DNA of 64,000 nt from JAFKFI01 sp963795435 (GTDB lineage: Bacteria > Pseudomonadota > Alphaproteobacteria > Acetobacterales > Acetobacteraceae), in NCBI GenBank assembly GCA_963795435.1, contig CAWCHV010000009.1, forward strand, positions 1,235,057 through 1,299,056, given 5' to 3'. The first letter of the stretch is position 1. Each line of letters starts with the position of its first letter. Shown in pieces: positions 8,074-16,128 of this stretch. The position numbers and the translations under genes were made by a program. The notes below the pieces were generated by a model. It worked only from the letters and a program-made list of their open reading frames with translations. It searched no databases and was not told where the DNA came from.

Positions 8074-8856
8074 ATGGCCGGCAGCTACGAGACCATCCTC
8101 GTCGAGACGGAAGGCAGGGTCGGCGTGATCCGCCTCAACCGTCCCAAGGCGCTGAACGCGCTTTGCGACCAGCTCATGCAGGAGCTCGGCGCGCAGCTCC
8201 TCGCCTTCGACGCCGATCCCGCGATCGGGGCGGTGGTGCTGACCGGCTCGGAGAAGGCGTTCGCCGCCGGCGCCGACATCAAGGAAATGCAGGGCCGCAC
8301 CTACCCGGCCGCCTTCCAGGAGGATTTCATCGGCGCGCGCTGGGAGACGGTGCTGCGCGTGAAGAAGCCGGTGATCGCGGCGGTGGCGGGCTTCGCGCTC
8401 GGCGGCGGCTGCGAGCTGGCGATGATGTGCGACATGGTCGTGGCCGCCGATACGGCAAAGTTCGGCCAGCCGGAGATCAATCTCGGGGTGATCCCGGGCG
8501 CCGGCGGCACCCAGCGTCTGACGCGCGCGGTGGGCAAGTCCAAGGCGATGGACATGATCCTCACCGCGCGGATGATGGACGCCGCCGAGGCCGAGCGGAG
8601 CAACCTCGTCTCGCGGGTATTCCCGGCCGATCAGCTGGTCGCCGAGGCGGTGAAGATCGCGGCCCGGATCGCGGAGCTGTCGCCGGTCGCGGTGGCGATG
8701 GCCAAGCAGGCGGTCAACCGCGCGTTCGAGACGACCCTGGTGGAGGGCGTGCGGCACGAGCGGGCGCTGTTCCTGTCGCTGTTCGGCACCCAGGACCAGC
8801 GCGAGGGGATGAGCGCCTTCGTTGAGAAGCGGAAGCCGAATTTTGGGAAAAGTTGA
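8074..8856 (+). CDS. enoyl-CoA hydratase (crotonase family)
   Basis: A 260-residue crotonase that hydrates 2-trans-enoyl-CoA to 3-hydroxyacyl-CoA in beta-oxidation. Oxyanion-hole segments are AFAAGADIKEM and FALGGGCELAMMCD; both catalytic glutamates of true hydratases are present, in GGGCE and FGQPE, followed by NLGVIPGAGGTQRL. Length is typical for the short-chain enzyme. It lies 30 bp after mutM on the same strand with a purine-rich ribosome site (GGACGGAGAGCG). Its exact chain length preference cannot be read from the sequence. Confidence 0.92.
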   Translation: MAGSYETILVETEGRVGVIRLNRPKALNALCDQLMQELGAQLLAFDADPAIGAVVLTGSEKAFAAGADIKEMQGRTYPAAFQEDFIGARWETVLRVKKPVIAAVAGFALGGGCELAMMCDMVVAADTAKFGQPEINLGVIPGAGGTQRLTRAVGKSKAMDMILTARMMDAAEAERSNLVSRVFPADQLVAEAVKIAARIAELSPVAVAMAKQAVNRAFETTLVEGVRHERALFLSLFGTQDQREGMSAFVEKRKPNFGKS

Positions 8857-8900
8857 GCAATCCTGCCCGGATTCGCGTGCGCTTTGCTCGCCCCGGTTCC

Positions 8901-8929
8901 TTGACTCGGTTCCGGGGGATGCATAGAAC
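8901..8929 (+). promoter_or_regulatory. promoter of rpsT
   Basis: TTGACT (8901-8906), 17-bp spacer and TAGAAC (8924-8929), 69 bp before the rpsT start. The -35 is a good alphaproteobacterial housekeeping hexamer. Confidence 0.65.
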
Positions 8930-8997
8930 ACGTCCCTCCGCCGGCCGGGGCACCGCCGGCATATTTTTCTTACTCCGATCCTCTCACGAAAGCTGTC

Positions 8998-9270
8998 ATG
9001 GCCAATACCGCTTCAGCGCGTAAGCGCATCCGTCAGACCAAGCGTCGCACCGAGCGCAATCAGGCGCGCAAATCCCGTATGCGGACCTTCGTCAAGAAGG
9101 TCGAGACGGCGATTGCAGGGGGCGACAAGGCGACCGCGCAGGAGGCGCTGAAGGCGGCCCAGCCGGAAATGCAGCGGGCGGCGAACAAGGGCGTGACGCA
9201 TCACAACACAGTCGCGAGGAAGCTGTCGCGGCTGTCGGCGCGGGTCAAGGCGCTCTCCGGGGGCGCCTGA
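8998..9270 (+). CDS. rpsT: 30S ribosomal protein S20
   Basis: A 90-residue basic protein that binds the 5' domain of 16S rRNA early in 30S assembly. The N-terminal MANTASARKRIRQTKRRTER and NQARKSRMRTFVKKVE are the family signature, and the second half (KAAQPEMQRAANKGVTHHNT...RKLSRL) is the usual helical C-terminus. It has its own promoter and a hairpin right after the stop, so it looks monocistronic. S20 directly upstream of dnaA is common in this group. Confidence 0.96.
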   Translation: MANTASARKRIRQTKRRTERNQARKSRMRTFVKKVETAIAGGDKATAQEALKAAQPEMQRAANKGVTHHNTVARKLSRLSARVKALSGGA

Positions 9271-9277
9271 GCCGTTT

Positions 9278-9303
9278 CGCCGCACCGGCGAACCGGTGCG
9301 GCG
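9278..9303 (+). terminator. hairpin terminator after rpsT
   Basis: Perfect 11-bp stem (9278-9288 with 9293-9303) and a CGAA tetraloop, 7 bp after the rpsT stop. The following bases are AT-rich (CAATATCAATAAAT) but lack a pure T run, so termination efficiency is uncertain. Confidence 0.6.
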
Positions 9304-9477
9304 CAATATCAATAAATCAGAGCGCGTGACGCCGTGCTGATGCATGGCTGTTTCTGGGTGCGCGTGCACTGTAGACGGGGGTAGACACCCGCCTCACCAA
9401 TTTCCCTTGTTTCCTTGCCGCATACTTGCGGATTACCGCTTTCATACTTTTGGATTGCTGATCTCGAGAGATTCCGA

Positions 9478-9506
9478 TTGCCTCTCGGGCTTCTCTGACC
9501 TAATCA
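9478..9506 (+). promoter_or_regulatory. candidate dnaA promoter
   Basis: TTGCCT (9478-9483), 17-bp spacer, TAATCA (9501-9506), about 120 bp before the dnaA start. A long AT-richer stretch precedes it. No TTATCCACA-type DnaA box is visible in the 353-bp gap between rpsT and dnaA. Confidence 0.5.
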
Positions 9507-9623
9507 TTACTCAGATGTTAGCCCAGGAGGAAACGGGGAACTCATCGTGACGCTCCCGTCGGGGGGCGGAAGAACCAATATGGGCAGCGGCGGAGCCATC
9601 CGCCGCAACGGGGGCGGATTTCG

Positions 9624-11087
9624 GTGGCATTCGACAGCGGCAGCATTGAGCAGGACGTGCCTGTGTCCGTGGATCAGCCGTCGGGAGGCGACCCTCAGCT
9701 GGCCGCGCAATGGGCCCGGGTCCGCGGCCGCCTGCAGAACGAGGTCGGCGAGGTCGAATACCGGACGCTGCTGCGCCAGATGACGCTGGCCGGGCTCGAC
9801 GGCGCCGAGGTCATCGTCCAGCTACCGACCAAGTTCCTGCGCGATTGGGTGCGCGGCCATTACGGCGACAGGCTGATGGCGCTCTGGCAAGCGGAGAACC
9901 GGCGCGTCAGGCGGGTGGAGTTCGTCGTCGCCAACGCTGGTGCCGCCGATCCCTCGCCGGATGGGCCGCCGGTCGCCCGGCCGGCGGCGCCGCCGGCGGG
10001 CCTCTCGCGAGCCGAACCTTCCCGTGTTGAGCCCGAGGCGCGTCCGGAGATGGCGGCACCACTCGAACAGCGGTTCACGTTCGACAGCTTCGTCGTCGGC
10101 AAGCCGAACGAGTTCGCCTATGCCTGCGCGCGGCGGGTCGCGGAGCATCCCGCCAGCGCCGGCTTCAACCCGCTGTTCCTCTACGGCGGCGTGGGGCTCG
10201 GCAAGACGCACCTGATGCACGCGATGGCCTGGGATCTGGTGAGCCGCAACGCCGGCCGGACCAAGCCGGTCTCGGTCGCCTACATGTCGGCGGAAAAATT
10301 CATGTACCGCTTCATCGCGGCGATCCGCAGCCAGTCGACGATGGAGTTCAAGGAGCAGCTCCGCAGCGTCGACGTGCTGATGATCGACGACCTGCAATTC
10401 CTCATCGGCAAGGACAACACCCAGGAAGAATTCTTCCATACCTTCAACGCGCTGGTCGATGCCGGCAAGCAGATCGTCGTCTCGGCCGACAAGTCGCCGT
10501 CGGACCTCTCGGGCCTCGAGGATCGGCTGCGGACCCGCCTCGGCTGCGGCATGGTGGCCGACGTACACGCCACGACGTTCGAGCTGCGCATCTCCATCCT
10601 GGAGGCGAAGGCGGCGCGGGCGGGCGTGGCGGTGCCGTCCAAGGTGCTCGAACTGCTGGCCCACAAGATCACCTCCAATGTCCGCGAGCTGGAGGGCGCG
10701 CTGAACCGGCTGGTGGCGCACGCCAACCTGTTCGGCCGCCCGGTGACGCTCGAGACCACGCAGGAAGTGCTGCACGACATCCTCAAGGCGCATGACCGGC
10801 GAGTGAGTATCGAAGAGATCCAGCGCCGCGTCGCCGAGCACTACAATATCCGGATGAACGACATGTCCTCCGCCCGGCGCGCCCGCGCGGTGGCGCGGCC
10901 GCGGCAGGTGGCGATGTATCTCGCCAAGCAGCTCACCAGCCGCAGCCTGCCCGAGATCGGCCGCAAGTTCGGCAACCGCGACCACACCACGGTGATGCAC
11001 GCCGTCGCCCGCATCACCGAGCTGATGGAGCGAGACGCCGCCTTCGCCGAGGACGTCGAGCTGCTGCGCCGGATGCTCGAATCCTAG
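9624..11087 (+). CDS. dnaA: chromosomal replication initiator protein DnaA
   Basis: A 487-residue AAA+ initiator. Domain I (QWARVRGRLQNEVGEVEYRTLLRQM) is followed by a Pro/Ala-rich linker, then domain III with Walker A GGVGLGKTHLMHAMA, Walker B VDVLMIDDLQFL and sensor elements SADKSPSDLSGLEDRLRTR. Domain IV, which binds DnaA boxes, has the signature FGNRDHTTVMHAVARI. The start is a GTG at 9624 with a weak GGGGCGG site; a stronger AGGAGG at about 9526 serves an overlapping short frame starting at 9547. dnaN follows after 139 bp. Confidence 0.96.
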   Translation: MAFDSGSIEQDVPVSVDQPSGGDPQLAAQWARVRGRLQNEVGEVEYRTLLRQMTLAGLDGAEVIVQLPTKFLRDWVRGHYGDRLMALWQAENRRVRRVEFVVANAGAADPSPDGPPVARPAAPPAGLSRAEPSRVEPEARPEMAAPLEQRFTFDSFVVGKPNEFAYACARRVAEHPASAGFNPLFLYGGVGLGKTHLMHAMAWDLVSRNAGRTKPVSVAYMSAEKFMYRFIAAIRSQSTMEFKEQLRSVDVLMIDDLQFLIGKDNTQEEFFHTFNALVDAGKQIVVSADKSPSDLSGLEDRLRTRLGCGMVADVHATTFELRISILEAKAARAGVAVPSKVLELLAHKITSNVRELEGALNRLVAHANLFGRPVTLETTQEVLHDILKAHDRRVSIEEIQRRVAEHYNIRMNDMSSARRARAVARPRQVAMYLAKQLTSRSLPEIGRKFGNRDHTTVMHAVARITELMERDAAFAEDVELLRRMLES

Positions 11088-11226
11088 ACGGGCATCGTCG
11101 CGCGCGGCGGCGCGGCGCTTTCCGCGACATGGGCCTGTTGCTACAGTGGGCGAACCCCGATTCGAGCCCGGGCGTCCGTGCGGCCGATCGCGGCCGGGCC
11201 GGCCGCCGCCCACGAGGACAGAGACA

Positions 11227-12351
11227 ATGAAGCTGAAGGCCGACCGCGCCACCCTGATCAAGGCGCTGGCCCATGTGCAGAGCGTGGTGGAGCGGCGCAA
11301 CACCATCCCCATCCTGGCCAACGTGATGATCGCCGTCCGCGACGGGCGGCTGACCCTCACCGCGACCGACATGGAGATCGCCATCGTCGAGGACGTGCCC
11401 GCCGGCACCACCCGCAACGGCGCCTGCACGGCACCCGCCGCGACCTTGTACGAGATCGTCCGCCGGCTGCCGGACGGCGCCGAGGTGGAGCTCGATCACC
11501 CCGGCGGCGACGCCCAGCTCGCATTGCGCGCCGGGCGCTACGCCACAAGCCTCGTCGTGCTGCCGGTCGAGGATTTCCCCAGCATGAACGCGGGGACGCT
11601 ACCGCACAGGTTCCATCTGCCCGCGGTGACCCTGCGCGCGGTGATCGACCGCACCCGCTTCGCCATCAGCACCGAGGAAACCCGCTATTACCTGAACGGC
11701 ATCTATCTGCACGTCGCCGAGAGCGAGGGGGAGAAGGTGCTGCGCGCCGTGGCGACCGACGGGCACCGGCTGGCCCGGGTCGAGGAGCCGCTGCCGGAGG
11801 GGGCGAGCGCGATGCCCGGCGTCATCATCCCACGCAAGACCGTGACCGAATTGCGAAAGCTGCTCGATGAGCATACCGGCGAGGTCGAGGTGGCGCTGTC
11901 CGACACGCGCATCCAGTTCCACGCCGGGCCGGTGCTGCTGACCAGCAAGCTGATCGACGGCACCTTCCCGGAATACGAGCGCGTCATCCCGCGCGACAAC
12001 GACAAGGTGCTGCGCGTCGGGGTGAAGGATTTCTCCGACGCGGTGGCGCGGGTGGCGGCGATCTCGTCGGAGCGGTCCCGCCCGGTGAAGCTGTCGCTGG
12101 CGCGCGACCTGCTGGTGCTGTCCGCGGCCAGTCCCGACCAGGGCACCGCCTCGGAAGAGCTCGACGCCGACCGGGTGAAGTACGAGGCCGGCCCGCTGGA
12201 GATCGGCTTTCAGGCGCGCTATCTCAACGACATCACCGACCAGATCAAGGAGCAGGTGGAATTCCTGTTCTCCGACGGCTCGGCCCCCACGGTGGTGCGC
12301 GACGCGGCGGATGCCAGCGCGTTGTACGTGCTGATGCCGATGCGGGTCTGA
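11227..12351 (+). CDS. dnaN: DNA polymerase III beta subunit (sliding clamp)
   Basis: A 374-residue three-domain clamp that encircles DNA and tethers polymerase III. The start MKLKADRATLIKALAHVQSV, the ERRNTIPILANVMI segment, the middle TRFAISTEETRYYLNGIYL and the C-terminal YVLMPMRV are diagnostic; the MPMRV tail contributes to the hydrophobic cleft that binds partner proteins. I chose the ATG at 11227, preceded by GAGGACAGAGAC, rather than the GTG 81 bp upstream. The recF gene follows after a palindromic repeat. Confidence 0.96.
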   Translation: MKLKADRATLIKALAHVQSVVERRNTIPILANVMIAVRDGRLTLTATDMEIAIVEDVPAGTTRNGACTAPAATLYEIVRRLPDGAEVELDHPGGDAQLALRAGRYATSLVVLPVEDFPSMNAGTLPHRFHLPAVTLRAVIDRTRFAISTEETRYYLNGIYLHVAESEGEKVLRAVATDGHRLARVEEPLPEGASAMPGVIIPRKTVTELRKLLDEHTGEVEVALSDTRIQFHAGPVLLTSKLIDGTFPEYERVIPRDNDKVLRVGVKDFSDAVARVAAISSERSRPVKLSLARDLLVLSAASPDQGTASEELDADRVKYEAGPLEIGFQARYLNDITDQIKEQVEFLFSDGSAPTVVRDAADASALYVLMPMRV

Positions 12352-12370
12352 CTACCGCATCTGGCGCTGC

Positions 12371-12460
12371 CCCCTCACCCAACCCTCTCCCCCAAACGGG
12401 GGAGAGGGCTTTATCTTCTCCCTCTCCCATGCTGAGGGGAGAGGGTTGGGGTGAGGGGCC
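12371..12460. repeat. dispersed palindromic intergenic repeat, copy B
   Basis: About 90 bp between dnaN and recF, ending 10 bp before the recF ATG. Arms CCCCTCACCCAACCCTCTCC and the complementary GGAGAGGGTTGGGGTGAGGG enclose two inner hairpins. Same design as copies at 6311-6395 and 41094-41183. It could form a very stable stem in the dnaN-recF transcript and may also cover the recF ribosome site region. Confidence 0.88.
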
Positions 12461-12469
12461 TCGACACCC

Positions 12470-13636
12470 ATGAGTCTTCGCCTCACCCGCCTCACCCTGA
12501 CCGAGTTCCGCAACTATCCATCCCTGGTGTGGCGGCCGGCGGCGCGGATCAGCGCGGTGTTCGGACCCAACGGCAGCGGCAAGACCAATCTGCTGGAGGC
12601 GGTGTCCCTGTTGATGCCCGGACGCGGGCTGCGCGGCGCGCGCACCGCCGAACTGGCCCGCAAGGGACCGGGCGCCACCGGCCGCTGGGGGGTCGCCGGC
12701 CGGTTCGCGACGCCAGCGGGGCCGATGGAGGTGGGAACCGGCACCGCCCCCGACGGGCAGGCGGACCGCCGCGCGTTCCGGCTCGACGGCGCGGCACCGC
12801 GCAACCAGGGCGAGATCGCCGCGAAGGTCGCGGCCGTGTGGCTCAACCCGCAGATGGACCGGCTGTTCGTCGAGGGCGCCTCCGGCCGCCGCCGTTTCCT
12901 CGACCGGCTGGCCTGGGCGCTGGAGCCCTCGCACGCCCGCGAGGTGGCGGCGCACGACACGGCGATGGCGAGCCGCAACCGGCTGCTCGCCGAAGGCCGG
13001 ACGGACCCGGCATGGCTCGCCGGGGTCGAGGACGCGATGGCGCGTCACGCGGTGGCGGCCACGGCGGCGCGGGCCGCGCTGGTGGCGCGGCTCAACGCGG
13101 CCCTGGAGCAGGGTGCGGCGGCCCCGTTCCCCACCGCGCGGCTGGCGCTGCTCTGCCCCATCGCCGAGCGCCTGACGGGGGAGCCGGCGCTGGCGGTGGA
13201 GGACTGGCTCCGCGAGACACTGGCGGCAAACCGCGCGCGGGACGCGGCGGCGGGGTTGGCGGCGATCGGCGCGCACCGGGCCGACATGGGCCTCGCGGAG
13301 GCCGAGAGCGGCCTCGCCGCCGCGCTCGCCAGCACCGGCCAGCAGAAGGCGCTGCTGATCGGGCTGATCCTCGGACATGCCGCGCTGATCGCCGAGGCGC
13401 GCTGCTTCGCGCCCCTCCTGCTGCTCGACGAACCCTGCGTGCATCTCGACCCGGAGCGGCGCCTGGCACTGTTCGCGGCGCTGGCGCGGCTGCCCGCGCA
13501 GGCGCTGCTCACCGGCACCGACGCCGAGACCTTTTTTCCCCTGCGCGGCGTCGCCGAGGGGCTGCGCGCGGGGGACGGCGAATTGCGTCCTGATGCGGGT
13601 TTTCCGGCCGTGGCCCCTGTGCCCGGGACGCTGTAG
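12470..13636 (+). CDS. recF: DNA replication and repair protein RecF
   Basis: A 388-residue SMC-like ATPase that, with RecO and RecR, loads RecA at single-strand gaps. Near the N-terminus: LTLTEFRNYPSL and Walker A FGPNGSGKTNLLEAV; in the middle GASGRRRFLDRLAWAL; near the C-terminus the signature STGQQKALLIGLILGHA and Walker B LLLLDEPCVHLD. Length is typical. It follows dnaN across the palindromic repeat and precedes gyrB by about 50 bp. Confidence 0.95.
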   Translation: MSLRLTRLTLTEFRNYPSLVWRPAARISAVFGPNGSGKTNLLEAVSLLMPGRGLRGARTAELARKGPGATGRWGVAGRFATPAGPMEVGTGTAPDGQADRRAFRLDGAAPRNQGEIAAKVAAVWLNPQMDRLFVEGASGRRRFLDRLAWALEPSHAREVAAHDTAMASRNRLLAEGRTDPAWLAGVEDAMARHAVAATAARAALVARLNAALEQGAAAPFPTARLALLCPIAERLTGEPALAVEDWLRETLAANRARDAAAGLAAIGAHRADMGLAEAESGLAAALASTGQQKALLIGLILGHAALIAEARCFAPLLLLDEPCVHLDPERRLALFAALARLPAQALLTGTDAETFFPLRGVAEGLRAGDGELRPDAGFPAVAPVPGTL

Positions 13637-13648
13637 CGGTTATATATC

Positions 13649-13654
13649 TATAGT
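13649..13654 (+). promoter_or_regulatory. possible -10 box before gyrB
   Basis: An AT-rich island (13639-13659) in otherwise GC-rich DNA, holding TATAGT, lies between recF and gyrB. No convincing -35 hexamer was found at the right distance, so this is weak. Confidence 0.3.
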
Positions 13655-13688
13655 ACAAATTCCCCGCCTGCTGGAGCACCACGACGGC

Positions 13689-16121
13689 ATGTCCGAAAAC
13701 GCCGCGCCGCAACCCGAGTCCGAAAGCTACGACGCCTCCTCGATCTCCGTCCTGCGCGGGCTCGACGCCGTCCGCAAGCGGCCGGGCATGTATATCGGCG
13801 ACACCGATGACGGCTCCGGCCTGCACCACATGGCCTTCGAGATCATCGACAACGCGGTGGACGAGGCGCAGGCCGGCTTCGCCACGCATGTCGAGCTCAC
13901 GCTGAACGGCGACGGCAGCGTGACGGTGAGCGACGACGGCCGCGGCATCCCGACCGACATCCACCAGGAGGAGGGGATTTCCGCCGCCGAGGTGGTGCTG
14001 ACCCGCCTGCACGCCGGGGGCAAGTTCAACCAGAACTCGTACAAGGTGTCGGGCGGCCTGCACGGGGTCGGCGCCGCCGTGGTCAACGCCCTGTCCGAAT
14101 GGATGGAGGTGCGGATCTGGCGCAACGGCGAGGAGCATTTCATCCGGTTCCGCGACGGCGAGGCCGAGGCGCCGCTCGCGGTGATCGGCATGACCGACCA
14201 TCCGAACGGCACCGAGGTGACGTTCAAGCCGAGCCCGGCGACCTTCACCAAGACCGAGTACGACTTTGCCGTCCTCGAACGCCGGCTGCGCGAGCTCGCC
14301 TTCCTCAATTCGGGGCTGGAGATCGTGCTGACCGACGAGCGGCACGCGCCGGCGCAACGGGTGGAAATGCGCTATGACGGCGGCCTGATCGCCTTCGTCG
14401 AATGGCTCGATCGCGCCAAGTCTCCGGTGCTGTCGCCGCCGATCAGCCTGCGCACGCCGGCCGACCAGCAGGGCATCCGAGTCGAGTTCGCGCTCACCTG
14501 GAACGACAGCTTCCACGAGACGATGCTGTGCTTCACCAACAACATCATGCAGCGCGACGGCGGCACGCATCTCGCCGGCTTCCGCCAGGCGCTGACCCGG
14601 GTGGTGAGCAAATACGCCGAGGGCATGGGCAAGAAGGACACCCTTTCCCTGGTCGGCGACGACATGCGCGAGGGCATGACGGCGGTGCTGTCGGTGAAGG
14701 TGCCCGACCCGAAATTCTCCTCGCAAACCAAGGACAAGCTGGTTAGCTCCGAGGTGCAGCCGGTGGTGCAGGCCGCCGTCGCGGACGCCGTGTCGCACTG
14801 GTTCGAGACGCATCCGCGCGAGGCCAAGTCGATCATCCAGAAGGTGATGGACGCGGCGAGTGCCCGTGAGGCGGCGCGCAAGGCGCGCGACCTCACTCGC
14901 CGCAAGGGCGTGCTCGACGTCTCCACTCTTCCCGGCAAGCTCGCCGACTGCCAGGAGCGCGACCCGGCGAAGTCCGAGATTTTCCTCGTCGAGGGCGACA
15001 GCGCCGGCGGCTCGGCGAAACAGGGCAGGGACAGGAAGTTTCAGGCGATACTTCCGCTCAAGGGAAAAATCCTCAACGTCGAGCGGGCGCGCTTCGACCG
15101 GATGCTGGGCAGCGCCGAGATCGGCACGCTGATCACGGCACTCGGCACCGGCATCGGCCCCGGCGAGCCGGAGCAGGGCGGCTTCGACATCGCCAAGCTG
15201 CGCTACCACCGCATCAACATCATGACCGACGCGGACGTCGACGGCTCGCACATTCGCACGCTGTTGCTCACCTTCTTCTTCCGCCAGATGCCGGAGCTGA
15301 TCGAGCGCGGGCATCTCTACATCGCGCAGCCGCCGCTCTATCGCGCCAAGCGCGGCAACGACGAGCGCTACCTCAAGGACGACCGGGCATTGGAAGAGTT
15401 CCTGCTCGACAAGGCGCTGGGCGAGGCGCGCATCTCGTACGCGGATGGGCGGGTGTTCGAGGGACCGGAGCTCGCAAGCGAGGCGGCGTGGCTGCGTGAG
15501 GCGAGCTTGCGCTTGCGGCGGCTGTCGTCGGTGATCCCGGTCCAGTTCCTCGAGCAGGCGGCGATCGCCGGCGCCCTGTCGCCCGATCCGGCGCGCGCGG
15601 CGGGCGCAGCGCAGGCCTTGGCCGGGCGGCTCGACGGCGTGTCGCTGCCCGCCGAGCGCGGCTGGATCGTCGCCGCCGATGCGAGCGGGCTGACCCTGGC
15701 GCGCACGGTGCGCGGGGTGGCGGAGAAATACACGCTCGACGCGCCGGCGATGCGCAGCGCCGAGGCCCGCTGGCTGGCCGAGCGCGCCGAGGGGTTCGCC
15801 GCGCGTTTCGGAGAGCCCGCCCGGCTGAAGCTCGACGCCGCCGAGCACGAGGTGCGCGGCCCGGCGACCGCGTTCGACCGCATCCTCGCGCAAGGCAGGC
15901 GCGGGTTGACGATCCAGCGCTTCAAGGGATTGGGCGAGATGAACCCCGAGCAGCTATGGAAGACCACGCTCGACCCGGCGGCGCGCACCTTGTTGCAAGT
16001 GAAAGTAGGAGACATCGAGGACGCCGCACAGGTGTTCTCCACCCTGATGGGCGACGTGGTGGAGCCGCGGCGCGACTTCATCGTGGGCAACGCGCTGAAA
16101 GTGGCCAATCTGGACGTGTGA
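13689..16121 (+). CDS. gyrB: DNA gyrase subunit B
   Basis: An 810-residue type II topoisomerase subunit that drives ATP-dependent negative supercoiling with GyrA. The GHKL ATPase domain shows LDAVRKRPGMYIGDTDD, EIIDNAVDEAQAG, DDGRGIPTDIH and GGLHGVGAAVVNALS. The TOPRIM domain has LVEGDSAGGSAKQGRDR and the metal-binding DADVDGSHIRTLLL. The C-terminal RFKGLGEMNPEQLW is the usual end motif. A non-conserved stretch of about 170 residues (roughly 590-760) sits inside the C-terminal part, as in other alphaproteobacterial GyrB. ATG at 13689 chosen. Confidence 0.97.
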   Translation: MSENAAPQPESESYDASSISVLRGLDAVRKRPGMYIGDTDDGSGLHHMAFEIIDNAVDEAQAGFATHVELTLNGDGSVTVSDDGRGIPTDIHQEEGISAAEVVLTRLHAGGKFNQNSYKVSGGLHGVGAAVVNALSEWMEVRIWRNGEEHFIRFRDGEAEAPLAVIGMTDHPNGTEVTFKPSPATFTKTEYDFAVLERRLRELAFLNSGLEIVLTDERHAPAQRVEMRYDGGLIAFVEWLDRAKSPVLSPPISLRTPADQQGIRVEFALTWNDSFHETMLCFTNNIMQRDGGTHLAGFRQALTRVVSKYAEGMGKKDTLSLVGDDMREGMTAVLSVKVPDPKFSSQTKDKLVSSEVQPVVQAAVADAVSHWFETHPREAKSIIQKVMDAASAREAARKARDLTRRKGVLDVSTLPGKLADCQERDPAKSEIFLVEGDSAGGSAKQGRDRKFQAILPLKGKILNVERARFDRMLGSAEIGTLITALGTGIGPGEPEQGGFDIAKLRYHRINIMTDADVDGSHIRTLLLTFFFRQMPELIERGHLYIAQPPLYRAKRGNDERYLKDDRALEEFLLDKALGEARISYADGRVFEGPELASEAAWLREASLRLRRLSSVIPVQFLEQAAIAGALSPDPARAAGAAQALAGRLDGVSLPAERGWIVAADASGLTLARTVRGVAEKYTLDAPAMRSAEARWLAERAEGFAARFGEPARLKLDAAEHEVRGPATAFDRILAQGRRGLTIQRFKGLGEMNPEQLWKTTLDPAARTLLQVKVGDIEDAAQVFSTLMGDVVEPRRDFIVGNALKVANLDV

Positions 16122-16128
16122 TGTGGTG

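Noticed and set aside
6412..8931. Giant minus-strand frame running from before mutM through ubiE
   Set aside because: Only the ubiE part (to 7170) is conserved; the upstream part is the reverse of mutM and the hydratase.
9271..9623. Replication origin next to dnaA
   Set aside because: No cluster of TTATCCACA-like boxes or AT-rich unwinding 13-mers is visible; in alphaproteobacteria the origin is often far from dnaA.
13509..15893. Long open frame antisense to gyrB
   Set aside because: Mirror of the gyrB codons; no start context and no recognisable domain.
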